From IMG/VR virus record IMGVR_UViG_3300042344_000264, positions 1-41,498 of that record: 41,498 bases of DNA; one strand, written 5' to 3'. Below the pieces are notes generated by a model, which saw nothing but the letters and a program-made list of their open reading frames with translations, had not been told where the DNA came from and did no database searches. The first letter of the stretch is position 1. Each line of letters starts with the position of its first letter. The DNA is from a virus. Positions 26,598 through 32,687 of the stretch are shown one piece after another. Made by a program: the position numbers and the translations under genes.

Positions 26598-26773
26598 AGG
26601 CCAAAGATATCGCCCAGCTCGCAAACGTCTCGCTTCAGACCGTTCTGAAGTGGGCACGCGAGAACCGTATTCCTCATCACCGCATCAGCCCGCGCTGCTT
26701 GCGGTTTAGCATCGAGGAAGTCAACCACTGGCTAAAGCTTAAGCGCGATGCCCAAAATCAACAGCAGGGCTAA
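26591..26773 (+). CDS. MerR/excisionase-type HTH small protein
   Basis: 60 residues, VKAKDIAQLANVSLQTVLKW followed by RIPHHRISPRCLRFSIEEVNHWL. This is the compact winged HTH of the excisionase/MerR type, with the usual conserved arginine in the wing and W near the end. No integrase is present, so a regulatory or replication role is more likely than excision. It overlaps both neighbours (7 and 26 bases). Confidence 0.75.
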   Translation: MVKAKDIAQLANVSLQTVLKWARENRIPHHRISPRCLRFSIEEVNHWLKLKRDAQNQQQG

Positions 26774-27104
26774 AGGCTGCCGTGGAGAACGCCTCTGGCG
26801 CGACATGCTCAGGGGAGCTGGCTTCACCGCAAGGCGGGGCCAGCAATTCTCTGGGGGATCTGACAGCCCAGATGTTATCTGTGACGAACTGCGCAACCTT
26901 CACATGGAGGTTAAGTTTGTTGAATCCCTCAATCTTGAGAAAGCCTGCGAGCAGGCTGATCGGGATCGGGGAGTCAAACCTTATATTGTTGCTCACAAAA
27001 AGAGCAGAAGCTATTGGAAGGTAACAATGGATGCCCATTTCTTCTTTCAACTATTGCGAGAAGGAATGGATGCTTGCAAGGAAGAGTACCATCCTATTTT
27101 GTGA
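26748..27104 (+). CDS. PD-(D/E)XK nuclease, Holliday-junction resolvase-like
   Basis: 118 residues. GERLWRDMLRGAGF (about 13-26, Glu14), SPDVI (40-44, Asp42) and MEVKFVES (53-60, Glu54 and Lys56) give the Glu, Asp, Glu-x-Lys active site of small resolvase-type PD-(D/E)XK nucleases. A helix follows, then a beta strand YIVAHKKSRSYWKVTM. Phage enzymes of this kind resolve branched replication intermediates before packaging. Its TGA lies inside the repeated block TTTTGTGACACCTGCC at 27097-27112. Confidence 0.75.
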   Translation: MPKINSRAKGCRGERLWRDMLRGAGFTARRGQQFSGGSDSPDVICDELRNLHMEVKFVESLNLEKACEQADRDRGVKPYIVAHKKSRSYWKVTMDAHFFFQLLREGMDACKEEYHPIL

Positions 27105-27217
27105 CACCTGCCCCGCTGGTTTCCGGCGAGACAGCATAATTCTCTGACGAGAGATCGGGAACGCCGCCAAGAGTCAATGGGCGTGACACTGGGAGAGACT
27201 AGGATAAATGCAAAATT
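27097..27217 (+). promoter_or_regulatory. Second structured leader with the repeated elements
   Basis: The block TTTTGTGACACCTGCC (27097-27112) matches 3244-3259 at 15 of 16 bases. Hairpins follow: GCTGG/CCGGC near 27115-27127, TCTCT-GACG-AGAGA at 27141-27154, and ACGCC (27161-27165) pairing with GGCGT (27180-27184). This last hairpin runs into GTGACACT (27183-27190) and GGGAGAGAC (27191-27199). The order of the two blocks is reversed relative to 3153-3340. The element ends 18 bases before the ATG at 27218. Confidence 0.55.
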
Positions 27218-27373
27218 ATGACGAAACAACAAATTACAGACAACGTGCAGCGCAGAATGGCTTCATACAACAAGTTATTGGGCCAAAAGGAAATTACAGA
27301 GTTTCAATATGTTGAGATGGCTTATCGTATGCTTGATTACTGGATGAGTGTAATTCGCGATCGGATCGCGTGA
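27218..27373 (+). CDS. Small hypothetical protein flanked by two leader elements
   Basis: 51 residues: MTKQQITDNVQRRMASYNKL then LGQKEITEFQYVEMAYRMLDY and WMSVIRDRIA. It is helical, with a balanced charge pattern. Its leader contains the repeated GTGACACT element, and its own last codons and TGA form the hairpin and first bases of the next copy (27356-27377). The frame is open with ordinary codons, which supports a real gene. Function is unknown. Confidence 0.6.
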   Translation: MTKQQITDNVQRRMASYNKLLGQKEITEFQYVEMAYRMLDYWMSVIRDRIA

Positions 27374-27430
27374 CACTGAGAGAGACTTCTGCACCAATGC
27401 AGAGGCGCGACTGCACAACGCGCACAATTT
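27356..27430 (+). promoter_or_regulatory. Third copy of hairpin plus GTGACACT/GAGAGAC element
   Basis: CGCGAT (27356-27361), loop CGG and ATCGCG (27365-27370) make a perfect six-pair hairpin whose bases differ from the ACGCC/GGCGT stems of the other two copies. GTGACACT (27370-27377) and GAGAGAGAC (27378-27386) follow directly. Further hairpins TCTGCA-ccaa-TGCAGA and GCGCG/CGCGC precede the start at 27431. Confidence 0.55.
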
Positions 27431-28003
27431 ATGAACATAAGCATTAACATAACATATACATCTGGCACGAAGGTCGAACTGGTCGTCCCTCTTGAGGAGC
27501 CATGCCAGTTCGCTCAGAGTCTTATCGAGCCAGAGTCACCTGTGGCGCCCGAGCCAGTGCAGCCCGCACAGGACTTGGCAGACGCGATGGCGGGCATCCC
27601 TGTGCTTACAGACGAGGAGCGTGAATTGCTTAAGCCATCTGGCAGGCGGTACTCCTCTGTCCAAGAGATGGTCGATGAGTTTAAGCAAGATCCTGAGTCA
27701 GGCAAGACGATGAGCCTGTACGACATCACCTATGTCACTCAAGACGGCAAGGAGTGGAAGGTGCCACCGGGCTTGATGAAGGATCTCGTCATCATCTATG
27801 GCGAGAAAACCGTCGAGCAGGAACTATGGAAGGCCCATGCCTGGCTCGAGGCCGACCCTAAGCGCCGCAAGACTCAGCGCGGCATGGGACGCTACCTCAA
27901 CGGCTGGCTCTCCCGTGCATCGTCGATGGTGCGTACACCGATCAAAACCCTACTCAAGCGCGACAGCTTAATGGCTACCAATGGAACACAAGAAAGCTGG
28001 TAG
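27431..28003 (+). CDS. Replication initiator / helicase-loader-like protein
   Basis: 190 residues. The N-terminal 60 residues are Pro/Glu-rich and probably flexible. The middle contains YSSVQEMVDEFKQDPESGK. The C-terminal region (ELWKAHAWLEADPKRRKTQR, then GMGRYLNGWLSRA) is a pattern seen at the C-terminus of phage replication initiators and helicase loaders. This fits the direct overlap (23 bases) with the helicase gene downstream. The expected role is to bring the DnaB-type helicase to phage DNA. A nucleotide-binding motif is absent, so an AAA+ loader is unlikely. Confidence 0.58.
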   Translation: MNISINITYTSGTKVELVVPLEEPCQFAQSLIEPESPVAPEPVQPAQDLADAMAGIPVLTDEERELLKPSGRRYSSVQEMVDEFKQDPESGKTMSLYDITYVTQDGKEWKVPPGLMKDLVIIYGEKTVEQELWKAHAWLEADPKRRKTQRGMGRYLNGWLSRASSMVRTPIKTLLKRDSLMATNGTQESW

Positions 28004-28688
28004 ACGCAGGCCGGTAGAGCTGCCACCTGACACGGTGGTCCCAACTGCGAGTGAGGCTGAACGTGGGATCGCGTCGATTGCGCTGAACCACCCCGAGGTC
28101 TTCTTGCACCATATCAGCGAGAAGAACTTCAAGGTCAGCGACATCTTCGATCCGCTCAGCCACCGGGTATGCGAGATCATCTTGCAGCAGCAGAGCCGCA
28201 ACGCCAGCTCGGAGATCCGTGTTGTGTTCGAGAAGGTGCGCGAGACGTTGCCTAGCACTGAGTTCCACCAACTCAGCGATCTTTACACGCTCATGCCGAT
28301 CGCGTCAGCCATTGGCGACTTGGTCGAGATCGTGAAGAGTACCGCCAAGCGGCGCACCTTGCAGCATGTCGCTTACGAGACGCTTATGGCTATAGCTGAC
28401 ACGACCGTGCAGACGCCGGAGCTACTAAGCGACGTCGTGATGAAAGTCGAGGGGCTATCTCGTGAGCTAGCACCGCCTAAGGTAATGGACACTAAGGCGC
28501 TCCTGCTCAATGCACTGACACGCTACGAGACAGGCGACGACGAGTCCATGCGGATAAAGACTGGATATTCTGCTATCGACAACATCTGTCCGATCAGATA
28601 CGGAGACTTCGTAGTCATCGGTGGCGAAACCAAATCTGGCAAGACCATGCTGGCACTCAACATAATTGCAAACTTAATAAATGAATAA
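27981..28688 (+). CDS. Replicative DnaB-type helicase, N-terminal fragment (domain to Walker A)
   Basis: 235 residues. Residues about 22-110 match the DnaB N-terminal domain (SEAERGIASIALNHPEVFLH, then FDPLSHRVCEIIL). Residues about 110-190 are the linker, and residues 191-233 begin the RecA fold (RIKTGYSAIDNICP, then GETKSGKT, the Walker A loop, at 215-222). The protein stops 13 residues after Walker A with NE-stop. Those last codons are supplied by the overlapping start of the next gene (ATGAATAA at 28681). The missing half of the ATPase domain is encoded at 30015-30599. The fragment keeps the ATP phosphate-binding loop but lacks Walker B and the DNA-binding loops. The two halves probably fold together to make a working 5'-3' helicase. 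Confidence 0.88.
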   Translation: MEHKKAGRRRPVELPPDTVVPTASEAERGIASIALNHPEVFLHHISEKNFKVSDIFDPLSHRVCEIILQQQSRNASSEIRVVFEKVRETLPSTEFHQLSDLYTLMPIASAIGDLVEIVKSTAKRRTLQHVAYETLMAIADTTVQTPELLSDVVMKVEGLSRELAPPKVMDTKALLLNALTRYETGDDESMRIKTGYSAIDNICPIRYGDFVVIGGETKSGKTMLALNIIANLINE

Positions 28689-28995
28689 ACTCGTAAACCT
28701 TACCCCTCACGACATTATCATCACAGGATATGGCGTGATTGAACCCAGCGGCTACAGCGTAAAGGTGCATAGCCATCTCAGCAAGGTTGCAGACGTCGAT
28801 GGCGTACCCATCATGTGCTGCAAAGACGCTAAGGTGAGCAACCTGCCGGATCCTGTGGAGGGCGTGCTGTACATCGTGCCTGGCTATGTGCGCACGGCAC
28901 TGCTTAACAGGACAGACTTGGCTAGTCCAACAAAACTCATCCGCGACGGAGCTGGCAAGATTGTCGGCTGCGGGGCGCTTGAAATCAACCCATAA
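28681..28995 (+). CDS. NLTPH-family conserved hypothetical protein, inside the split helicase
   Basis: 104 residues. The start VNLTPHDIIITGYGVIEPSG, the middle VDGVPIMCCKDAKVSNLPDP, and the end IVPGYVRTALLNRTDLASPT then GKIVGCGALEINP follow the layout of a widespread small family of phage and bacterial proteins that begin NLTPH. The function of that family is not established. Its ATG overlaps the last codon and stop of the helicase N-fragment, so its translation is coupled to it. It is the first of three genes between the helicase halves. Confidence 0.72.
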   Translation: MNKLVNLTPHDIIITGYGVIEPSGYSVKVHSHLSKVADVDGVPIMCCKDAKVSNLPDPVEGVLYIVPGYVRTALLNRTDLASPTKLIRDGAGKIVGCGALEINP

Positions 28996-28999
28996 CAAA

Positions 29000-29779
29000 A
29001 TGAAAACAGAACTATTACAAAACCTAGAGATGACAACTTACCGTGCCATGCACGGTCTATCGAAGCACAGCCTTGACTCGTTTGCAGTCTGCCCGGCGTA
29101 CTATAAATGGAAAGAACGTCAAGAGTGGAAGCCTAGCCGCGAGATGGAGCTTGGCACACTTGTGCACAGCCTCGCTCTTGAGGGGCGCTGCGAGTACGCT
29201 ATTGCTCCAGCGTGCGATCGACGCACTAAGGAAGGTAAGCTAACGTGGGAGAACTTCTGCCAAGAGAACATTGGCAAGGTCATCCTCACCGAGGACGAAG
29301 GTGCGCGTGTGGAGGGTGCTTGTGCAGCCGTTGAGCCGCTGCTTCAGATGGTCACAGCTAAAAAGATCATCGAGGCGTCGATGTTCTGGCAACGCGACGG
29401 TGTGCAGTGTAAGGGGCGACCCGACATGATCACGGAGATTAAGGGTCGCGCAGCTATCGTCGACCTAAAGACAACAAGCGACTTCTCGAAATTCGACCAC
29501 AAGTTCTTCGGCTTTGGCTACGACAAGCAGGCCGCTTGGTACACCTACGGCCTAGAGCAGATTACCGGCCAAGAGGACATCGATTTCTATTTCCTCGTCG
29601 TCGACATGCAAGCGCCTCACTTGTCGCAGTGGGTAAAGGCGTCCACGGAACTTATCGACATTGCTAACCAGCAGCTTGATGTGACGCTATCGCAGTACAA
29701 GTTGTGCCTTGATCAAGATGTGTGGCCCGGGCCACCAACGATGCGCGTCATGTTGCCAAGAAGATGGGAGGAAGCATGA
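29000..29779 (+). CDS. RecB/exonuclease VIII-like PD-(D/E)XK nuclease
   Basis: 259 residues from ATG 29000; an upstream in-frame start would overlap the previous gene by 110 bases and is not favoured. LSKHSLDSFAVCPAYYKWKE (about 20-39), ELGTLVHSLALEG (50-62, with His56), GRPDM (139-143, Asp142), VDLKTT (154-159, Asp155 and Lys157) and YDKQAAWY (174-181) are the motifs of the DUF3799/RecE-like exonuclease group. The enzyme probably degrades or resects double-stranded DNA in recombination-dependent replication. It is in the middle of the three-gene segment between the helicase halves, and its stop overlaps the next start as ATGA. Confidence 0.85.
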   Translation: MKTELLQNLEMTTYRAMHGLSKHSLDSFAVCPAYYKWKERQEWKPSREMELGTLVHSLALEGRCEYAIAPACDRRTKEGKLTWENFCQENIGKVILTEDEGARVEGACAAVEPLLQMVTAKKIIEASMFWQRDGVQCKGRPDMITEIKGRAAIVDLKTTSDFSKFDHKFFGFGYDKQAAWYTYGLEQITGQEDIDFYFLVVDMQAPHLSQWVKASTELIDIANQQLDVTLSQYKLCLDQDVWPGPPTMRVMLPRRWEEA

Positions 29780-30018
29780 GCGACTGGGTACTCATCCGAC
29801 GCACTAACGTGCTGCAAGACGTGGAACTACCACGGCCAAAGAAGACGCAGGACATCATCGCTATCGGCGAGAAGGCTGCGCTTGGCTCGAAGATGGAGTC
29901 GCTTATGTTTCTGCCCGAGAATCAATCGACAGATCTTATCGAGGTGAAGTATGTGCTTGAACCGTACACAGGGCAGCACAGTCACACGTCTGCAAGGCCA
30001 ATGAATGGACTGCGATGA
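29776..30018 (+). CDS. Small hypothetical protein coupled to the helicase C-fragment
   Basis: 80 residues starting MSDWVLIRRTNVLQDVELPR. The start has a good Shine-Dalgarno (GGGAGGAAGC) and overlaps the nuclease stop. The protein appears to be mostly beta with a Pro-rich N-terminus, and its end is polar (GQHSHTSARPMNGLR). No family is recognised. Its TGA overlaps the ATG of the helicase C-fragment at 30015, so ribosomes that finish this gene can restart on the helicase half. Confidence 0.6.
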   Translation: MSDWVLIRRTNVLQDVELPRPKKTQDIIAIGEKAALGSKMESLMFLPENQSTDLIEVKYVLEPYTGQHSHTSARPMNGLR

Positions 30019-30599
30019 ACAAAGGAATCCTCGTCATCTCGCTTGAGATGCCAGCTAATCAAATCATCGACCGTCTCGTCGCCCGGCTGGGCAGCGTCAG
30101 CCTGCGTGCGCTCGCTGAAGGTGCCAAGCATGAGCGCGACATCAGAGGCGTCCACAGTGCCATCCAGAAGCTTAACAACAGCCGCTTGGTGGTGCGTGAC
30201 GACCTCTATGACATAGCCAACATCTGCGCCACTGCGCGAGCTATGGCGAAGTCCCCCGACGGTCTAGGCGTACTGTTTGTTGACTACATCCAGTTGATCA
30301 GGTGCGACCTAGGCAAGGACAGCAGCCGCGAGCGTGAGGTGGCTGAAGTCAGCCGGAGCCTGCGCTTACTTGGCATCGAATTGGGTTGCTTAGTGATCAG
30401 CATTACGCAACTAAATGAGCAGGGTAAAGCTCGTGAAAGTCGTGCAATCGGACAAGACGCTACAGCAGTGATGGTTGTGAAGCTGTCCGATGACCCGGAG
30501 TTCCGCGAGATTGGAATCCCCATCCAACGAAACGGCCCGTGTGGCGTAAGCACCAACTTACGTTTCACAGGCAAAACAGCAACATTTCACAATGAATAA
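30015..30599 (+). CDS. Replicative DnaB-type helicase, C-terminal fragment (Walker B onward)
   Basis: 194 residues. It begins MNKGILVISLEMP, which is exactly the strand and SLEM motif that follow Walker A in DnaB. Walker B is LFVDYIQLI (Asp90). The H3 region is RSLRLLGIELGCLVISITQLN (about 115-134), and RESRAIGQDA (140-149) corresponds to the arginine region of DnaB. QRNGPCGVSTNLRF (171-184) is the final motif. With the 235 residues of the first fragment the total is 429, a normal DnaB length. Counted across the break, the spacing from GKT to SLEM is 21 residues, close to that of intact DnaB, so nothing seems to be lost. The start overlaps the stop of the preceding gene as ATGA. Confidence 0.88.
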   Translation: MNKGILVISLEMPANQIIDRLVARLGSVSLRALAEGAKHERDIRGVHSAIQKLNNSRLVVRDDLYDIANICATARAMAKSPDGLGVLFVDYIQLIRCDLGKDSSREREVAEVSRSLRLLGIELGCLVISITQLNEQGKARESRAIGQDATAVMVVKLSDDPEFREIGIPIQRNGPCGVSTNLRFTGKTATFHNE

Positions 30600-30816
30600 A
30601 CACTACCAAAGTTACATGAAGATAGAACCCGACAACACAAACAAAGCGCTGCCGTATTTATGGGCATTTGCGTCACTTGCAGTCCTCGACGGACTAGCCA
30701 TCGCCTACTTTGCAGAGGCGCTGTGGGAAGCCATTGTCTTGTTCGTCCTATTTTGGGCGAGCGCACTGTTTGCCGTGTCAGCCATGCAAGAATACAACGG
30801 AGGTCGCAAATGGTAA
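30592..30816 (+). CDS. Small two-helix membrane protein
   Basis: 74 residues. Residues about 20-42 (LPYLWAFASLAVLDGLAIAYF) and 45-65 (ALWEAIVLFVLFWASALFAV) form two membrane helices, with a polar N-terminus. It overlaps the helicase C-fragment, and the junction repeats the bases AATGAATAAAC found at the end of the N-fragment. No family is recognised. Small membrane proteins in early operons can be exclusion or host-takeover factors, but there is no direct evidence here. Confidence 0.62.
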   Translation: MNKHYQSYMKIEPDNTNKALPYLWAFASLAVLDGLAIAYFAEALWEAIVLFVLFWASALFAVSAMQEYNGGRKW

Positions 30817-30965
30817 GTACAGGTTACCCAGGGGATAGCGATCCAAGAGACGAGCATCCAGTCTGTCACGAGTGCCGGGAAGACTTAAGTCAAGATTTTT
30901 GGGGAGACTGGTTCTGCTCAGAGTGTGATGCAAAGAAAAGCCAAAAAAATGAAGAATCCGCCTAA
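30810..30965 (+). CDS. Small zinc-ribbon protein
   Basis: 51 residues from ATG 30810. CHEC (about 19-22) and CSEC (about 37-40) make a four-cysteine zinc ribbon, and the C-terminus is lysine-rich (AKKSQKNEESA). It overlaps the preceding membrane protein gene by seven bases, with GGAGG upstream of the start. Function is unknown. Confidence 0.6.
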   Translation: MVSTGYPGDSDPRDEHPVCHECREDLSQDFWGDWFCSECDAKKSQKNEESA

Positions 30966-31035
30966 AATTCAGGTTGCTATTGTTGTGCTAAGCATCATAG
31001 CTTTGGCGCTCGGATACATCCTTGACAAAGAATGA
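30949..31035 (+). CDS. Tiny single-pass membrane protein
   Basis: 28 residues: MKNPPKIQVAIVVLSIIALA then LGYILDKE. A single membrane helix covers about residues 8-23. It overlaps the zinc-ribbon gene by 17 bases and the next gene as ATGA at 31032. Coupling on both sides and the clean membrane profile argue for a real gene, although at this length chance is possible. Confidence 0.5.
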   Translation: MKNPPKIQVAIVVLSIIALALGYILDKE

Positions 31036-31310
31036 GCATCCTAATCGACACACTCATGGAGCGCCTCCATGAACTAACAAAAGAAAACAACAAATTAAAA
31101 CATGAGAATCAGGAATACAAAAAGACAATCGAACGGCTGGGTCGCGCAGCTACGGAAGGTAGATCCACGGGAGTGGAGATCACGGATCATGGAACTGCCG
31201 GTGAAGATGCAGGTATTTGTGGCGCAGGTTGTGTGGTGGGATTACTTCGCCGACAAGATGGTGCCGGACCGTTGGCCGGAGATGGACATGTGGCTCCGCG
31301 CACATCCTAG
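31032..31310 (+). CDS. Coiled-coil small protein, possibly frameshifted into the next frame
   Basis: 92 residues. Residues 1-37 (MSILIDTLMERLHELTKENN then KLKHENQEYKKTIERLG) are a convincing coiled coil. From about residue 40 the sequence becomes Gly/Arg-rich and low in structure, as expected for reading the wrong frame of the gene at 31102. The real product may be the N-terminal part only, or the two frames may be one gene joined by a frameshift or broken by an indel. The start is coupled to the tiny membrane protein by ATGA. Confidence 0.45.
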   Translation: MSILIDTLMERLHELTKENNKLKHENQEYKKTIERLGRAATEGRSTGVEITDHGTAGEDAGICGAGCVVGLLRRQDGAGPLAGDGHVAPRTS

Positions 31311-31452
31311 CACTTTTCGCAAGGAAATGTGGCCCTCGAACGAGGAGATGGTCGAGGCGCTCATCAGCATCGGGTACGAGGATAAGACGGCATTGCGTCG
31401 CATGGGCGTTAACCAAAACACAAAATGGCACAAATACAGTCAATCCAACTAA
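31102..31452 (+). CDS. Hypothetical protein, overlapping in another frame
   Basis: 116 residues. The core MELPVKMQVFVAQVVWWDYFADKM then WLRAHPSTFRKEMWPSNEEMVEAL looks like a real folded helical protein, while the first 25 residues are basic. It overlaps the 31032 reading frame by 209 bases. The true start could be ATG 31102 or ATG 31189 (MELPVKMQ). No family is recognised. Its 3' end overlaps the next gene by 28 bases. Confidence 0.6.
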   Translation: MRIRNTKRQSNGWVAQLRKVDPREWRSRIMELPVKMQVFVAQVVWWDYFADKMVPDRWPEMDMWLRAHPSTFRKEMWPSNEEMVEALISIGYEDKTALRRMGVNQNTKWHKYSQSN

Positions 31453-31688
31453 GACAGTATATGGACGCACACAATCGACAGGCCGAGATGATCGGTAATC
31501 TTAAGGCGGATCTTATCATGCACAGGCATCTTGCCGTGCAGGCGGCATCAGCGATCGAGCAGCTCAAGCATTGCCTGCTCAAGCACTACAACGCCAACTC
31601 AGCGTTTCCAAACGACCGGGCTGCGCTGCTCGACGCTGACCTTGTGTTGGCTGAGTCGTATAAGCTGACACAAAAGGAGGGGGAATGA
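31425..31688 (+). CDS. Helical hypothetical protein
   Basis: 87 residues, helical throughout (HNRQAEMIGNLKADLIMHRH, then QAASAIEQLKHCLLKHYNAN). ATG 31425 overlaps the preceding gene by 28 bases; ATG 31461 (MDAHNRQAEM) is a plausible shorter start with less overlap. It ends four bases into the next start (ATGA at 31685). No known family. Confidence 0.55.
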   Translation: MAQIQSIQLRQYMDAHNRQAEMIGNLKADLIMHRHLAVQAASAIEQLKHCLLKHYNANSAFPNDRAALLDADLVLAESYKLTQKEGE

Positions 31689-32026
31689 CCGACAAACAAA
31701 TTAACGCAGCGATTGCCGAGGCGTGTGGCTGGACGGATATTCGCAACAGTGGAGTATGGCATAATTTTGCGCTTTGGGGTTTGCCGCCTCAAGTTAAAAG
31801 TTTAAAAGAAACCTCTTCTGATTATATTCCAGTGCCTAATTTTGTGCCAAACTACTGCGCCGACCTTAACGCCATGCATGAGGCCGAGAAAACGCTGACC
31901 ATCGAACAGTGGCATGATTATGTGGATTTTATGCCATCGCAATGGGAGTGTGCTGTCCATGCCACCGCCCGCCAACGCGCAAAAGCATTCTTGCGGACGC
32001 TAGGTAAATGGGAGGAGGCAAAATGA
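31685..32026 (+). CDS. Paralogous small protein A (INAAIAEACG family)
   Basis: 113 residues, MTDKQINAAIAEACGWTDIR onward. The sequence has three blocks shared with the next gene: the N-terminus, NYCADLNAMHEAEKTL in the middle, and ARQRAKAFLRTLGKWEEAK at the end. A similar IAxACGW start occurs in small proteins of many phages, function unknown. The start has one of the best Shine-Dalgarno sequences in the window (AAAGGAGGGGGA). It lies in a chain of overlapping early genes. Confidence 0.68.
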   Translation: MTDKQINAAIAEACGWTDIRNSGVWHNFALWGLPPQVKSLKETSSDYIPVPNFVPNYCADLNAMHEAEKTLTIEQWHDYVDFMPSQWECAVHATARQRAKAFLRTLGKWEEAK

Positions 32027-32385
32027 CCGACGAACAAATCAACGCGGCCATAGCAGAGGCCTGTGGCCGAAAACGTAGGCCAAACGGGGATTGGTACCCC
32101 GACAACGGATCAACAGTAGGCTCTCAAGCAATTCGAGACTACTGCAATTGCTTAAACGCCATGCATGAGGCTGAACAATACCTGTGGCGTAAAGATTACT
32201 ACATGCGGTACGATTATGTGGACGAACTTGGAAAGTTACAAAATCCACATAACTGGCAACGCATGGAAGCGAGCGACATGTTAGACGTTACAGCTCGCGA
32301 ACGCGCAGAGGCGTTTCTGAGGACACTAGGCAAATGGCACCAATCTGGTGACGCCACCGAAATGGTGAAGGAGGCGCAGAAGTGA
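32023..32385 (+). CDS. Paralogous small protein B (INAAIAEACG family)
   Basis: 120 residues from ATG 32023, preceded by GGGAGGAGGC. It starts MTDEQINAAIAEACGRKRRP, keeps DYCNCLNAMHEAEQYL and ends its core with ARERAEAFLRTLGKW, so it is a tandem duplicate of the gene just before it. The middle between the blocks differs in length and sequence. Its stop overlaps the GTG start of the next gene. A longer in-frame start at 32008 is not favoured because it lies in front of the Shine-Dalgarno. Confidence 0.7.
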   Translation: MTDEQINAAIAEACGRKRRPNGDWYPDNGSTVGSQAIRDYCNCLNAMHEAEQYLWRKDYYMRYDYVDELGKLQNPHNWQRMEASDMLDVTARERAEAFLRTLGKWHQSGDATEMVKEAQK

Positions 32386-32687
32386 GCGCGTTTCAGAACC
32401 GTCGTAAGCTGTGGGTGTACCGCATGGAGAAGCTGAGCGGGTGTGCTCCGTTGGACTTCAAGATGGCCCGGTACATCGAGAAGCTTAATATCCGCAGTCC
32501 CGAGCAGCTTCGCTATGCGCTTGAGCACAACCAGCAGGTTGTCTTTGTGGGGTTCAAAGCCATGAACAAGCTGCGTGAGCTAGTCGGTCTGCCACAGGTT
32601 AAGCGGGAATACTCGTGGAAGGATGAAGCTAAAAGACTGTATGCGCTTCTCGACAAGGCAGGATTAGAGTACGATAAACAAAAATGA
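32382..32687 (+). CDS. Hypothetical protein with GTG start
   Basis: 101 residues starting at GTG 32382 (reads MSAFQNRRKLWVYRMEKLSG). GAAGGAGGCGCAGAA upstream supplies a Shine-Dalgarno. The central part (YIEKLNIRSPEQLRYALEHN then QQVVFVGFKAMNKLRELVGL) resembles helix-hairpin-helix-like segments, which suggests nucleic acid binding, but this is only a resemblance. The end is basic and charged. Both neighbours overlap by four bases. Confidence 0.58.
   Translation: MSAFQNRRKLWVYRMEKLSGCAPLDFKMARYIEKLNIRSPEQLRYALEHNQQVVFVGFKAMNKLRELVGLPQVKREYSWKDEAKRLYALLDKAGLEYDKQK

Noticed and set aside
26591-26773. Evidence for lysogeny from the excisionase-like HTH protein
   Set aside because: Such small winged HTH proteins also serve as regulators in virulent phages, and no integrase or repressor is present.
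27141-27170. Hammerhead ribozyme core (CTGACGAG ... GGGAAC)
   Set aside because: The CTGANGA box is present, but no proper stem II and no GAAA box follow, so the catalytic core is incomplete.
28681-30014. Group I or II intron, or intein, inside the helicase gene
   Set aside because: The segment is filled by three tightly packed or overlapping genes with only four free bases, so there is no room for an intron core, and no intein-type Cys/Ser splice residues are present at the edges.
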